Origin: Syngnathus acus
Lineage: Eukaryota; Chordata; Actinopteri; Syngnathiformes; Syngnathidae
Length of the DNA: 64,000 bases
Assembly: GCF_901709675.1 (NCBI RefSeq)
Contig: NC_051091.1
Coordinates: 6,854,967 to 6,918,966, forward strand
Direction of reading: 5' to 3'
Position numbers and translations under genes: made by a program. Of the stretch, positions 35,528-47,164 are shown one piece after another. Within the stretch, counting starts at the first letter, position 1; every line of letters starts with the position of its first letter. The notes beneath the pieces were generated by a model. It was given only the letters and a program-made list of their open reading frames with translations, made no database searches and had not been told where the DNA came from.

Positions 35528-36970
35528 TTATGGAGCTAATTTATTTTTATGGACACCAACTTCATTGCAGGTGAGAGAGTTCTTGATATTTTCCGGGATA
35601 TTAAAATCTGGAGGCATATCAAAGAACGCCTCATCATCAAAGCAGTCTTCATCCGATGGCGAAGCCATGACTGGCAGTGTCAAGACCAAACCAGTCAGCA
35701 GTCCACCAACAGTCGAAAGTGCAATGGTGGAAAAGATCGCTGCCACTTGGTAGAGAGCCTGCTCTTGTACCGTACGCCCCAAGCCCGGCTTCAACCCGGG
35801 GATCAGCATCTGAAGCTCCAGCAGTTTTGGATCTCCCTCAGGTGGAGCGCAGTGGGAAAAGATCTGGTACATGCTGGGTCCGTAGGTTTCCTCGGTCGCT
35901 AGCAGGATGGCACAGATTCCGGCCGTGGATGAAATGAGGCCCGTGAGTCCGTGTAGATTGTGAATGCCACACTGGTCTTGGATCTTCAAGTTTCGTGCTA
36001 AAAAGGGGCTGAGGTACTTGTACCCAAAAAAACAAGTGACACAGCCCATGATGCCCAAAGCGTAGGCGGCTGAAGGAGAAATCATCATGTCCACTGACGC
36101 TCCAACTGTCACACCACCTGCCAAAGTCACGTTCTGGATGTCGGCCATTGTGAGCTTGCCTCTCTTATTGAACACTGCGGAAAGTGCAAACGCCGTGAGA
36201 GTGGATGAGCTCAGACCGATAAAAGTGTGCAGGATCGCTCGGTGTTGATCGTCGCCTTTTAAGGTGAGCGCAGAGTTGAAGGAAGGCCAGAACACCCAGA
36301 GGAACAAGGTTCCCATGATTGAGAGGATGTCAGAATGGTAACTGGTGACTTCTTTGGAGTGGCCGTTACAGAGGGCCGGGCGGTACAGCACAAAAGTCAC
36401 ACCGAGACCAAAGTAGCAGGCAAACAAGTGAATAAGAATGCTGCCGCCGGCGTCATTTATCCGGATGTATTTCAATACAGCCCACTCTGTCACAGCAAAC
36501 ACGGGGATCTCCAGCAAAGCCATTACCAGGAGCTGCACCGGACTGGTCTTCCCAAGCACGGCCCCAAAGGAGATGAGCACCACAGCGCATGCAAATTCTG
36601 CATACAAAAGATTGACGACGCTCAGGTGAATTTTGCCATCGTGGTAAAACTGGAAGAAGCCTTGGATGACGATTGCCCACTGGATGGCAAAGGCGGCCGT
36701 AAGAAAGTTGAAGACCATTCCGCTGAAGCCGTAGAAGCGGCAGAAGGCCAGCAGGCAGCCGAAGCCGACGAAGATCATCACTTGGACGTCGGCGAAGAAA
36801 GGATAGTCGTGATACACGCTGTTGTCCATCGCCTCGGTCTCATTGTTTTGCATCTTGGCATTGGCGTCGTCATCGTAAGTGACAAAGACGGCATATAGAG
36901 TCAAGATGACCACTTCCAACACTAACACCAATGCTGGAAGACGCACTCGGAAACTTGTTGACGTATTCAT
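35528..36970 (-). CDS. intronless Rh family type C glycoprotein-like ammonia channel
   Basis: Rh glycoproteins are trimeric membrane channels for NH3/CO2; fish use Rhcg forms at the gill and skin for ammonia excretion. The frame is open for 480 aa from the ATG at 36970 (MNTSTSFRVRLPALVLVLEV), the usual length for RHCG (479 in human). About twelve hydrophobic helices are visible. An NNET sequon lies in the first extracellular loop near residue 42. The signature DIQNVTLAGGVTVGASVDMM, the pore-region His-containing stretches AILHTFIGLSSST and GIHNLHGLTG, and the C-terminal acidic tail DEDCFDDEAFFDMPPDFN are intact. Human RHCG has about eleven exons; here there is no intron, so the copy likely arose by retroposition. 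An in-frame ATG 16 codons earlier is not conserved in the second copy. Which fish Rhcg paralogue it is cannot be settled here. Confidence 0.93.
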   Translation of the reverse strand: MNTSTSFRVRLPALVLVLEVVILTLYAVFVTYDDDANAKMQNNETEAMDNSVYHDYPFFADVQVMIFVGFGCLLAFCRFYGFSGMVFNFLTAAFAIQWAIVIQGFFQFYHDGKIHLSVVNLLYAEFACAVVLISFGAVLGKTSPVQLLVMALLEIPVFAVTEWAVLKYIRINDAGGSILIHLFACYFGLGVTFVLYRPALCNGHSKEVTSYHSDILSIMGTLFLWVFWPSFNSALTLKGDDQHRAILHTFIGLSSSTLTAFALSAVFNKRGKLTMADIQNVTLAGGVTVGASVDMMISPSAAYALGIMGCVTCFFGYKYLSPFLARNLKIQDQCGIHNLHGLTGLISSTAGICAILLATEETYGPSMYQIFSHCAPPEGDPKLLELQMLIPGLKPGLGRTVQEQALYQVAAIFSTIALSTVGGLLTGLVLTLPVMASPSDEDCFDDEAFFDMPPDFNIPENIKNSLTCNEVGVHKNKLAP

Positions 36971-38731
36971 GGTAACGAACGCAAACGGCGGTCTGATCTC
37001 ATACTCGCTCAGTTGCACTAACAGCTCCTTTTATAATCAGTTTAATCAGATAAGGAAAGCTAATAACAATGGTAAAAGAGCACCAGTCCATGCAGGTAAT
37101 AGGTTAAGGTTAACAGCGTATCAACTCAAGGGACTGCACTTTAATCCCTCATAAGTGGAAACTTTCCCCCCCTCTGCTGTATCACAACAAAAAAAGGTAA
37201 TAAATAAAATACATGCTTTATAATACAGCAGTTGTTTTACTTCAAGTAAATCAATTAATCAATATTTATTTATTTTATATAATAGTTTTTGTTTAAAAAC
37301 ATTGTTACTTCACGCAAAGTGCTTGACTTAGAAAAAACAGAGTTAATATCAACAATTTAAGACTGAACAGTTACACAAAATGAGAGTGATGAAAGCCAGC
37401 GTGATAACATTAGATAAAATAACTATATTGATTATTATAAGACAAAGGATGAATCAAGACCCATAAAATCAGCACATAAAACAGATTACAGTAATCAAAA
37501 CATCGTTTTATAAATGGTCAAGTACAAATTAAAAGATACCAGTTTCATACAAAGAGAAAATAATGTTCAACTAAGACTCAAAAGGCAAGTCTTAGTTTTG
37601 TTTTTCGACAATACTGTCCGGCCTATTGTTATTTAATGCAAACTTCAGTTTAACGTAGCAAAGCAAATATTACATTTGAACAAAATGCATGTTTATTTTG
37701 TGACATGTCTCCATGGAATCTCCAAAAACAAAAACATAAAATGAAGAAAAAATAAAACCAGAAACATTCCTGATAGAACAGAACACCTTTCCATATTTAG
37801 TATTTATCCTATAATTAAACAAATAATCAAATAAACAATTCCAATTTCATTTTTAATTAAATTTTGTACGCATTACCTAAAAAAAACAACGTTAAATGTT
37901 CAATTTTAATATCACTAATCTTAATCCTTTATTAATGAATTTAAATAAATGATTTCTTGAGAAAAATGAATTACAGAATTGAATCAATACATTTTGACAA
38001 ACGGTATTTTGCGGGCAAAAGCGGATGAATTAATCCAACAAATTATAGTTTATAGAACCTTTTGATCACTTCATGCAGCACACTGACGTGAACAAATGAC
38101 ACATTCATTTGTCGGATGTTATTTATTATTATTTTTAACGCCAGACTCGCTGAGTCACGACTTTTTAAACCTGAGGCGAAATAGTAGCAGGAAGAAGAAA
38201 CGAATCCCACAATGCATTGCACTGCCCACGTATGCAAACAGGAACATGGCTGCTGGTGTTTGACAGAGCAGTAGTTCATTTTCTTTATTTCTGTTGGCCT
38301 GACAGCCCTTTAAAGTCGCCCCATCACACTATCTTAATATCTGCGAGTAAAGTGAAACGTGTGTGGTGTATTTTACCGCATCTTCTGACATTGTTGCTCG
38401 CCAACCCAACAGGTAAGCCTTAGTGCGCTAGCTCGGTGGCTAACCTAGCCTTGTCGGTGTTCAGTCATCGCATCTATTTGGCAACACCTCAAGACAAGTG
38501 AAATAGTTAAATGTTGAGAATGAACACGTCGTGCGGTAAACGTCGATAGATTAAATCTGTAGATTCCATGCTCATTCATGAGCAGTAATGTTCTGTAGTA
38601 ATAGTGCTTCTCCGACTTCTGCAATAAATATATTTAAAATTTCATCAACACAATGTTTATTATTAGAAGTCACTTTAGAGCACAGCGCCACCGTAATAAC
38701 ATCTTGTTCCATCTGTTGCCAGTGAATCAAC
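36971..38731. other. Rhcg-like leader, AT-rich spacer and arfgap1 promoter region
   Basis: The first 230 bp match the leader of the inverted pseudogene copy, including a shared TGTGATACAGCAG near 37170-37185 (reverse strand) . From 37200 to 38200 the sequence is AT-rich with no recognised element. A GC-richer patch at 38130-38420 with a donor-like CAACAG/GTAAGC at 38411 is a likely first non-coding exon of arfgap1. Confidence 0.45.
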
Positions 38732-41700
38732 ATGGCCAGTCCAAGAACAAGAAGAGTTTTGAAGGAAGTCAGAACGCAAGATGAAAATAATGTAAGTCCA
38801 CAGAGGAAGCCAGTTAGCTATGGTTGCTACACATGTACTGAAACCACTTAGAAAAACTTGTAAGCAAATGTGGTGTTGTGGGTAGCGAATGCTGCTGTAA
38901 AATCACCATTAAAGAAAGTTACCTTTCTTCCCCAGGGGACCAAACCATTAATATTAATAGTGTCTGCAAGCTCTAACAGCATACTTTGCAACCATATCTA
39001 ATGAATACTGAATTTTTGTTTTATCCCTCACAGTTGTGCTTTGAGTGTGGGGCGTTCAACCCGCAGTGGGTTAGTGTGACCTATGGAATCTGGATATGTC
39101 TGGAATGCTCTGGAAAACACAGAGGCTTGGGGGTACATCTCAGGTAGAGAAAATGATCTCACGTGTTTTCAGAGATGAGAGCAACAGCTTTCAACTTTGA
39201 CCTCAATTCATGATTCTGCATCCTTGACACACCCTTAAATGATCGTAATCCACGTAACGCAGCAGTTAGCTAATAACAGCGTAGTAAAATACAAATGATT
39301 ACCAAAAGACTTCACCTATTGTTTTTTTGTTTCTAAAATATTACTTAACATTTATTGTAGCGTCTTTTCTGTTTACAGTTTTGTACGTTCTGTCACTATG
39401 GACAAGTGGAAAGATATTGAGCTTGAGAAGATGAAAGCGGGAGGGAATGGCAAATTTCGTTTGTTTCTCGAACTCCAAGATGATTACAATCCCAACTGGA
39501 ATTTACAGGAGAAGTATAACAGCCGAGCTGCTGCGCTATTCAGGGACAAGGTAAGATGACAAGAGAGTTACTTTAAGCGATAACGATGTTCCAACATTAA
39601 CAACAGGGTTTTTTTTAACATTTTTGGCATTTACATCTCATTTAAGTATGCAAGTGGTGCAAATGATTGTTTCCTCAAAGTTGTCCAAGGTGATTAGGAA
39701 ATGTAAAAACAATATTAATGATAATGGAGAGTATTAATATTTGTAAAATCTTGTGTCAGTTTCTTGTGACATTTCCAGCCTGGTTGTCTCAACTTCAATG
39801 TCTAATGTCATCTCAAGAAACATAAAATTCCTGTTGTTCATCTTTATTATTGGATGTGTCAGGTTGCCACCGAAGCAGAGGGCAAGGAGTGGTCAATTGA
39901 AACATCATCTGCCAAAAATTGGGCATCACCTCAACCCAAAAGCAGCCTTTCATCCTCTCACCGGTAAGACCGAAGGGAAATTTGTTTCCAGGAAATGACT
40001 CGTCATTAATACTGCGAATATGCGCCACAGTTCCGGGGGGTCTGGAGTGAACTCCGCCACATCTGGTGATAAAGCATTTGAAGACTGGTTGAGTGATGAC
40101 ATCAACTCTTATCAGAGGTTGAAAGCGTGATCGTCCTATCAAGGATCGTTCCATTTTTTTTTTCTTTTTAAGAAGTTTATGACTTTGATTAATCTCTTTT
40201 TCAGTGGAGGTGGTTACAGTGGGAATCAAGAGAATCGCTATGTTGGCTTTGGCAACACAGTGACCCCTGAAAAGAAGGAAGATGACTTCATAAACAATGC
40301 CATGACCTCCATTTATTCAGTAAGACCATGTTGTAAACAGTTAGCCTTTCATTTGACTGTCATAGCTTTTCATTTATCCTGCTTTCTTTTTGTTTTGCAG
40401 GGTTGGAGCAATTTCACTGTTGGGGCCACCAAATTTGCTTCCATAGCAAAAGATAATGTAAGAATCCAACATTTGCTGCACCATTACAGTTTAAGTGGTA
40501 ACGTTTCGGAGACAAATATTTATTAACATATTCATATTTCTTCCCACCCAGACAACAAAATTGGCAAATCAAGCAACTTTGAAGGTAAGACTGATATGGT
40601 TGGTGACGTCTTTCAGGTACACACAAAAGTGATTACATACATTATTAAATGTATGACTAGTTTATTTTACATAGACTGAATGCTTTGTTTATTTAATACA
40701 AAAAATACTTGCCTCATTGCACATTTCAAATCTAAAGGCATGATGATCTCTAATCAGTTACGTTTAATATCTCTTTGCCTTCTCTGGATGTAGTTAAGGG
40801 GCTATAAAGCGCCCCCAGAACCGGTAAAGCAAGAAATGAGCGCATGAGACTGTTCCTGCATCATGTTTGTATTTGTGTCATGTCATTTAAGAAAGAAGAA
40901 GAAAATGTGTCTGCATGAGAATATTTTCTGCTTAGTGCACATTTATTTTAGTGTCACTTTATTTTCGGATTGTTCTGCTTGCACGATTTAGATCATTTTT
41001 TTGCTAGCAAAGAGACATTTCACAAATGGTGGCTGTCACCTGTGGGTTGTTGGCTTCTGCATCATAAAATATGTGCTATGAGTTTATGGATAACTGAAAG
41101 AATACATTTTTAATTTTCTCCCATCGGTCACTGTATTAGTGGATGGGGATTAAAAAACAAACAAAAAAATCAACCATTTATATAGTTTTGCTTTTTTTGT
41201 GTTGTCAATGTGTAATGGCACAAGAATAGTCATTAGTCACTTCATGCCAAACTGTCAGTATGAATCTGTTTAATTGAAGTGACCCTCCCTCTCACTTCCC
41301 ATTAGGCCACAGAGTTAGGACACACAATAAATGAAAGTGTTATCAAACCTACCCAAGAAAAGGTAACATTGATGTTTGAAGTTGTTTGTTTGGTGGTGGG
41401 TTGCAGCATTTAAAAAGAAAACAGTTTTAGATGTGAATGTGCTATTTTTGACACTGCTTACTTAACGGCTTCATGTGAACTCACATTATAAGACAAAACC
41501 AGTACATTATTAAGTTAACCTTCTAACTAGTTTAGGGGATACGGAGATTGAAGTTGTTTTTGCAGAATTGTAATGGTCAATTCTTTTCTCCACCCCTTCT
41601 GGTTCTGGGCCATCGTTCTTGGCACCTGCTTGACCATATCATATGAATCTATACATATCTTAGGTTTTGAGTCGGCCTGGTAAAATCAGTCTTTTGCCTT

Positions 41701-43156
41701 ATAATGTACAGTTGACATGGATTAGGCACCTGCAGCATGCGCTTCTCTTTCCCCTTATTGAAAACGATTGTAGCCGCATTTCTTTGCATTTAACTAACTT
41801 TTTTGAGGCATTTGTAATAAATATAATCAGCCAAAAATGATTGCTGTTTTAAATATACAGTGGATTAAAAGAAAAGAAATCTACACACGCCCCTATTCAA
41901 ATGCCAGATTCTTATGATGTAAAAAAAAAAAAGACCAACATAAATCATTTAAAAAAATAAAAAAAAAATCACCTATGTTGACCTATGACCTGTTCAGCTC
42001 AGTTGGAAAAATGTGGTTGCGCAAATGTGCACACCATCTTCTAGCTTCTCGCAATTCTTTTAATAAACATCACAAAATCCTGGCATATCATCGCAAGGGC
42101 TGTATCGACGATTTATATCCACTGTAACTGTACTAAAAATGTATTCATACCATTTGTTGAAATTATTACAATTTGGCTCATCCAGGTGAAAGATGGCAAA
42201 TTGCTAGATGAAATGACAGTCGGCATCTCTGAGTTGGCAAACAAGGTAGGATGGATGGCAGAGCTCTGCCAAACTGAAGGGACAAAACCAGTCTTGTGAG
42301 CGTACAACAGTAATAATTAATATTAAAAAAAAAATCACTGTAAAACAATAGCTGTGCAAGGCACGTGCCCTTGTTCCCACCCTCAAGAGAGACTGGTTTT
42401 GTTGCAAAATGTATGTATGTCTATATTAATGAAATGTTCTGTTGTTTTTTCTTGCTGCCATTTGTACTTTGGTGGTGAGTATTTATATGCACAGCATTTG
42501 TTATTTTATCATCACTGTCTCTTGTTCTGTCAAGACTTATACATTAAATATTAAATGTTATTGATAAATGATATTTAAAAAAAAAAAAAAAAAGACATTG
42601 GTAGTCACTGAATGCACAAGATAACTGTTGTGTGTCAACTTTCTATCTATTTTAAAGTATAGTGTCTCCTTTAGGTGCAGGGAGCTGGTGCCAAATTGAC
42701 CAATCTTTTCTCGGGAAAACCAGAAGACGGGTAGTTATACATTGAAATAAAGTAGTCGAGTAGAAATGCCACACCCCAAATTTAATTGTAATGTGAAATT
42801 GTATCCTTGTGTTTAGGGCCGCTGGAGATAGCTACCAGAACATGGATGCTACCGAGGGATATCAGGGTAGTTCCACCCAGCCTGCCTCAAAGGACTTCTG
42901 GGAAACATTTGGTAGCAACAGCTCCCTAAAAGCAAAGAAATCCCCAAGCAGTGACAGCTGGACCATTGCAGATAATTCTGCAAAGAAGAGCTCTGACAGT
43001 TGGGACAATTGGGGCTCAGATGCGGCATCCAACAACAAACACAGCACAGAGGAGAGCTGGGAGGCCTGGGACAACAACTGGGAGAAAGCAGATGGCAAGA
43101 CCAAAAAGAGTCCGACGAAACCTGCCGAGGAAGCCTGGGGTAATGCAGACTGGTAA
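38732..43156 (+). CDS. arfgap1: ADP-ribosylation factor GTPase-activating protein 1
   Basis: ARFGAP1 stimulates GTP hydrolysis on Arf1 at the Golgi and drives COPI coat cycling. Exons: 38732-38791, 39034-39143, 39379-39550, 39863-39963, 40031-40117, 40205-40319, 40401-40457, 40552-40584, 41306-41362, 42186-42245, 42675-42730, 42817-43156. They join to 415 aa (human 406). The ArfGAP zinc finger is [20 protein letters not shown] followed by CLEC (CX2CX16CX2C), with the catalytic Arg in [17 protein letters not shown]. The curvature-sensing ALPS motifs are represented by [20 protein letters not shown] and nearby exons. The C-terminus is Ser/Trp-rich ([22 protein letters not shown]) and ends AWGNADW, as in the family. 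A 30-nt segment at 40795-40824 could be an additional in-frame exon. Confidence 0.96.
40795..40824 (+). other. arfgap1: possible alternative 30-nt exon of arfgap1
   Basis: The sequence TTAAGGGGCTATAAAGCGCC plus CCCAGAACCG is preceded by a pyrimidine-rich TTTGCCTTCTCTGGATGTAG and followed by GTAAAG. It is in phase between exons 40552-40584 and 41306-41362 and would add [10 protein letters not shown]. Vertebrate arfgap1 is known to be alternatively spliced in this part. Support is from splice signals only. Confidence 0.35.
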
Positions 43157-44800
43157 TCATCTCACCAACCCTTTGCCTCTTTTTCACTCATCATCCCACC
43201 AGCACTGGGAAGGAGGTGTTTTGCCCAACACTTCCTGTCAGTCCATTCTAATGCTCTACGTTAAACACATGCCCAAGGTTTACATTAACTGCATGATAAG
43301 TCTTATTCATAAAAATGACAACTATATTGACTCGGACTTGTTTTATATCGCCCCGAGGAAAAAAAATAATCAGTGTATATAAGATTCCAATTGACTACTC
43401 CATGACAGAAAGTGGTATCGACCCCGTTGCTAAATAAGTCAATGTTCATCCTGTATACTTGTTACATTGTAATATTGCTGCTCATTTCACTTCTAAAAGA
43501 AAATGACGCATGAGATACTGTTGGTACTGTAAATCATTGTAAATACAGAATGGCTAGTGCTATTCTTGATCTTGTGGTCAGCCGCACTGATAGTGTGCAT
43601 AAATGAATCTGTGAAAAAATGCAAATTTGCTGTCACGGATTTGTCTATTTGCACCTATCCTTATTCCCTGCAGGGCACTTAATGCCTGGTTTTGTGATCA
43701 GGCGCTATCTAGTGGCGACTGAAGTATGTTGACGTGAGCTGAGGAGTTTCATTTAGACATAAATTGCTGCCATCTTATGGCAATGAGACAATTAAAACAA
43801 TGCATCCAGACAGACGGACGGATGATCCGCGTTATAATCATTAAAACACATTTATTTACACATATGGTAAACAAACAATGTTTTTGGTGCTTTTCTGGGA
43901 AGACAAATGCTTTGTGCAAGATAGCTACTTTTTTTTAATCCACCTTTAAGTCATAGTTGATGAAGAAAACCTTATTCTATTCCGTTTCTACCTCGAAGAA
44001 ATTACTATACAGTATGCGATATGTCTTTCTTTGTTGTGTCCGCATTACGATGGGGATTTCATCTTATGTTAAAACAAGACAAAAGGAATGGCAGCAACTT
44101 TAAATTGCCTCACTGTCAGTAGAGTACTATGATTTAAAAAAAAAAAAAAAAAAAAAAACACACTCCAAGAACAGTTGTCCTGTATCCTGATGTGTTAAAG
44201 CCTTAAACACCTCTTTGCTCATGTCAGCTTGTTGTGACTTTGTTCATGTGATGCCGTGAGTTTTACATGTTTGTAAATGGAAAATCTCATATTATGCGTG
44301 TTTGTAAATTGTCACCTCCGAGCTCTTCGATGACTCTGTTCCTCCCCGTGTCATGACAGCATGATATATACACACCATAATATTCTTTTAAAAACATTAT
44401 TCTCCAATATCTTGCTGGGGTAAGTCGCTGAATGCTAAACAAAATGCATCCAGGTGCTGACAAACACGAGACAAAATTTATTCTGCTGTATAATCTTAAC
44501 CTAACTCTACATTTAAAAAAAAAAAAAAAATGCTCAGCAGCTGTGCCTGTAAAACATTGCAATTATGCTATGTTAATGTTTCTCATGACAGATGTTATTT
44601 TTGATGTTGTGCATGAGCTCTGTAGTGTGAAAATTAAAACATTCAGCTGCTGTTAAATCCTCAAAATGTTCAGTGTATTCAAGTGCGGTTCTGTCAAGTT
44701 GCTCCCTTCCAAGTTTCACCAGCAGCAATCCCATGAGGCAAGCCTGTGTTACAGGCCACAGACTGTGGATATTTCACCTGTATACATGATCTCTGTGTTG

Positions 44801-44806
44801 AATAAA
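44801..44806 (+). terminator. arfgap1: polyadenylation signal, likely arfgap1
   Basis: AATAAA followed within 20 bp by a GT-rich stretch (TTGTGTTGTAC), the last such signal before the tRNA array. Confidence 0.6.
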
Positions 44807-44945
44807 TTGTGTTGTACATTCACTGGCATTTTGTCTGCTTAGACCTTGTTTTCATGGGAAAAAAAACATGCACAACATGACACATCATATCTCTGAGAAT
44901 TTAGAAGCTTTGTTGTGCTGTTTTGCTGCCCATCAAATTCTGTTA

Positions 44946-44980
44946 GGACTGTAGGAGCAATATGCCGGAATCTTTAGGTC
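44946..44980 (+). pseudogene. internal tRNA-Tyr fragment
   Basis: AGGACTGTAGGAGCAATATG followed by a diverged ATCTTTAGGTCAC copies only the anticodon arm, intron and start of the T arm. There is no acceptor stem, A box or complete B box, so it is not a gene. It marks the ragged left edge of the array. Confidence 0.8.
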
Positions 44981-44984
44981 ACAC

Positions 44985-45072
44985 CCTTCGATAGCTCAGT
45001 TGGCAGAGTGGAGGACTGTAGGAGCAATATGCTGATATCCTTAGGTCGCTGGTTCAAATCCGGCTCGAAGGA
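44985..45072 (+). tRNA. tRNA-Tyr (GUA), copy 1
   Basis: Cloverleaf with 15-nt intron GAGCAATATGCTGAT after position 37. The D arm reads GGCAGAGTGG in place of GGTAGAGCGG, which turns one D-stem G-C pair into G-U. Edge copy. Confidence 0.85.
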
Positions 45073-45166
45073 ATTTATTTACCCCACCGTTCAATTTCAT
45101 TAATCATGTAAAGCACGCTCAGGGGATAATTGGTCATACTGCAAAACTGTGGCAAAGATTTTGGTA

Positions 45167-45254
45167 CCTTCGATAGCTCAGTTGGTAGAGCGGAGGACTG
45201 TAGGCGCAAGATGCTGACATCCTTAGGTCGCTGGTTCAAATCCGGCTTGAAGGA
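45167..45254 (+). tRNA. tRNA-Tyr (GUA), copy 2
   Basis: Intron GCGCAAGATGCTGAC. The 3' acceptor strand is TTGAAGG, giving a G-U pair at 6-67. A box TAGCTCAGTTGG and B box GGTTCAAATCC are intact. Confidence 0.9.
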
Positions 45255-45348
45255 ATTTATTTATCCCACCGTTCAATTTCATTAATCGTGTAAAGCACGC
45301 TCAGGGGATAATTGGTCATACTGCAAAACTGTGGCAAAGATTTTGGTA

Positions 45349-45436
45349 CCTTCGATAGCTCAGTTGGTAGAGCGGAGGACTGTAGGAGCAAGATGCTGAC
45401 ATCCTTAGGTCGCTGGTTCAAATCCGGCTCGAAGGA
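45349..45436 (+). tRNA. tRNA-Tyr (GUA), copy 3
   Basis: Array consensus: acceptor CCTTCGA/TCGAAGG, anticodon loop CTGTAG plus A38 after the intron, intron GAGCAAGATGCTGAC, 73-nt mature body. The intron is the place and size usual for vertebrate tRNA-Tyr. Confidence 0.97.
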
Positions 45437-45530
45437 ATTTATTTACCCCACCGTTCAATTTCATTAATCATGTAAAGCACGCTCAGGGGATAATTGGTCA
45501 TACTGCAAAACTGTGGCAAAGATTTTGGTA

Positions 45531-45618
45531 CCTTCGATAGCTCAGTTGGTAGAGCGGAGGACTGTAGGCGCAAGATGCTGACATCCTTAGGTCGCTGGTT
45601 CAAATCCGGCTTGAAGGA
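45531..45618 (+). tRNA. tRNA-Tyr (GUA), copy 4
   Basis: Same variant class as copies 2 and 7: intron GCGCAAGATGCTGAC and 3' acceptor TTGAAGG. Confidence 0.9.
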
Positions 45619-45711
45619 ATTTATTTATCCCACCGTTCAATTTCATTAATCATGTAACGCACGCTCAGGGGATAATTAGTCATACTGCAAACTGTGGCAA
45701 AGATTTTAGTA

Positions 45712-45799
45712 CCTTCGATAGCTCAGTTGGTAGAGCGGAGGACTGTAGGAGCAAGATGCTGACATCCTTAGGTCGCTGGTTCAAATCCGGCTCGAAGGA
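45712..45799 (+). tRNA. tRNA-Tyr (GUA), copy 5
   Basis: Matches the consensus of copy 3. The spacer before it carries TTAGTCATACTGCAAACTG, shared with the spacer before copy 8. Confidence 0.96.
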
Positions 45800-45893
45800 A
45801 TTTATTTACCCCACCGTTCAATTTCATTAATCATGTAAAGCACGCTCAGGGGATAATTGGTCATACTGCAAAACTGTGGCAAAGATTTTGGTA

Positions 45894-45981
45894 CCTTCGA
45901 TAGCTCAGTTGGTAGAGCGGAGGACTGTAGGAGCAAGATGCTGACATCCTTAGGTCGCTGGTTCAAATCCGGCTCGAAGGA
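45894..45981 (+). tRNA. tRNA-Tyr (GUA), copy 6
   Basis: Matches the consensus of copy 3. Confidence 0.96.
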
Positions 45982-46075
45982 ATTTAGTTACCCCACCGTT
46001 CAATTTCATTAATCATGTAAAGCACGCTCAGGGGATAATTGGTCATACTGCAAAACTGTGGCAAAGATTTTGGTA

Positions 46076-46163
46076 CCTTCGATAGCTCAGTTGGTAGAGC
46101 GGAGGACTGTAGGCGCAAGATGCTGACATCCTTAGGTCGCTGGTTCAAATCCGGCTTGAAGGA
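46076..46163 (+). tRNA. tRNA-Tyr (GUA), copy 7
   Basis: Variant class of copies 2 and 4 (GCGC intron start, TTGAAGG). Confidence 0.9.
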
Positions 46164-46256
46164 ATTTATTTATCCCACCGTTCAATTTCATTAATCATGT
46201 AACGCACGCTCAGGGGATAATTAGTCATACTGCAAACTGTGGCAAAGATTTTAGTA

Positions 46257-46344
46257 CCTTCGATAGCTCAGTTGGTAGAGCGGAGGACTGTAGGCGCAAG
46301 ATGCTGACATCCTTAGGTCGCTGGTTCAAATCCGGCTCGAAGGA
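46257..46344 (+). tRNA. tRNA-Tyr (GUA), copy 8
   Basis: Intron GCGCAAGATGCTGAC with the consensus TCGAAGG acceptor; a mix of the two main classes. Confidence 0.95.
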
Positions 46345-46438
46345 ATTTATTTATCCCACCGTTATATTTCATTAATCATGTGAATCACGCTCAGGGGATA
46401 ATTGGTCATACTGCAAAACTGTGGCAAAGAATTTTGTA

Positions 46439-46526
46439 CCTTCGATAGCTCAGTTGGTAGAGCGGAGGACTGTAGGAGCAAGATGCTGACATCCTTAGGT
46501 CGCTGGTTCAAATCCGGCTCGAAGGA
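46439..46526 (+). tRNA. tRNA-Tyr (GUA), copy 9
   Basis: Matches the consensus of copy 3. Confidence 0.96.
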
Positions 46527-46620
46527 ATTTATTTATCCCACCGTTCAATTTCATTAATCATGTAAAGCACGCTCAGGGGATAATTGGTCATACTGCAAAA
46601 CTGTGGCAAAGATTTTGGTA

Positions 46621-46708
46621 CCTTCGATAGCTCAGTTGGTAGAGCGGAGGACTGTAGGAGCAAGATGCTGACATCCTTAGGTCGCTGGTTCAAATCCAGC
46701 TCGAAGGA
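46621..46708 (+). tRNA. tRNA-Tyr (GUA), copy 10
   Basis: T-stem 3' strand is CCAGC, converting a U-G pair to U-A. No TTTT separates it from copy 11. Confidence 0.95.
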
Positions 46709-46800
46709 ATTAATTTACCCCACCGTTCAATTCCATTAATCATATGAGCACGCTCAGGGGATAATTGGTCATACTGCAAACTGTGGCAAAGATTATAGTA

Positions 46801-46888
46801 CCTTCGATAGCTCAGTTGGTAGAGCGGAGGACTGTAGGAGCAAGATGCTGACATCCTTAGGTCGCTGGTTCAAATCCGGCTCGAAGGA
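46801..46888 (+). tRNA. tRNA-Tyr (GUA), copy 11
   Basis: Consensus body. Preceded by GATTATAGTA in place of the T4-containing GATTTTGGTA. Confidence 0.96.
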
Positions 46889-46982
46889 ATTTATTTATCC
46901 CACCGTTATATTTCATTAATCATGTGAAGCACGCTCAGGGGATAATTGGTCATACTGCAAAACTGTGGCAAAGATTTTTGTA

Positions 46983-47070
46983 CCTTCGATAGCTCAGTTG
47001 GTAGAGCGGAGGACTGTAGGAGCAAGATGCTGACATCCTTAGGTCGCTGGTTCAAATCCAGCTCGAAGGA
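46983..47070 (+). tRNA. tRNA-Tyr (GUA), copy 12
   Basis: CCAGC T-stem variant, otherwise consensus. Confidence 0.95.
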
Positions 47071-47164
47071 ATTTATTTATCCCACCGTTCAATTTCATTA
47101 ATCATGTAAAGCACGCTCAGGGGATAATTGGTCATACTGCAAAACTGTGGCAAAGATTTTGGTA

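Larger units (their letters stand above)
43157..44984. other. arfgap1 3' UTR and edge of the tRNA array
   Basis: Long 3' UTR with poly-A runs at about 44134-44158 and 44514-44530 and an AATAAA at 44801-44806. At 44946-44980 there is a tRNA-Tyr scrap (anticodon loop, intron and variable region only), 5' of the first full tRNA gene. Confidence 0.6.

Noticed and set aside
36335-36898. 187-codon plus-strand frame
   Set aside because: It is the antisense shadow of the intact Rhcg-like gene; its His/Glu-rich composition is typical of such shadows.
44946-44980. A thirty-second tRNA-Tyr gene
   Set aside because: Only the anticodon arm, intron and part of the T arm remain; no acceptor stem.
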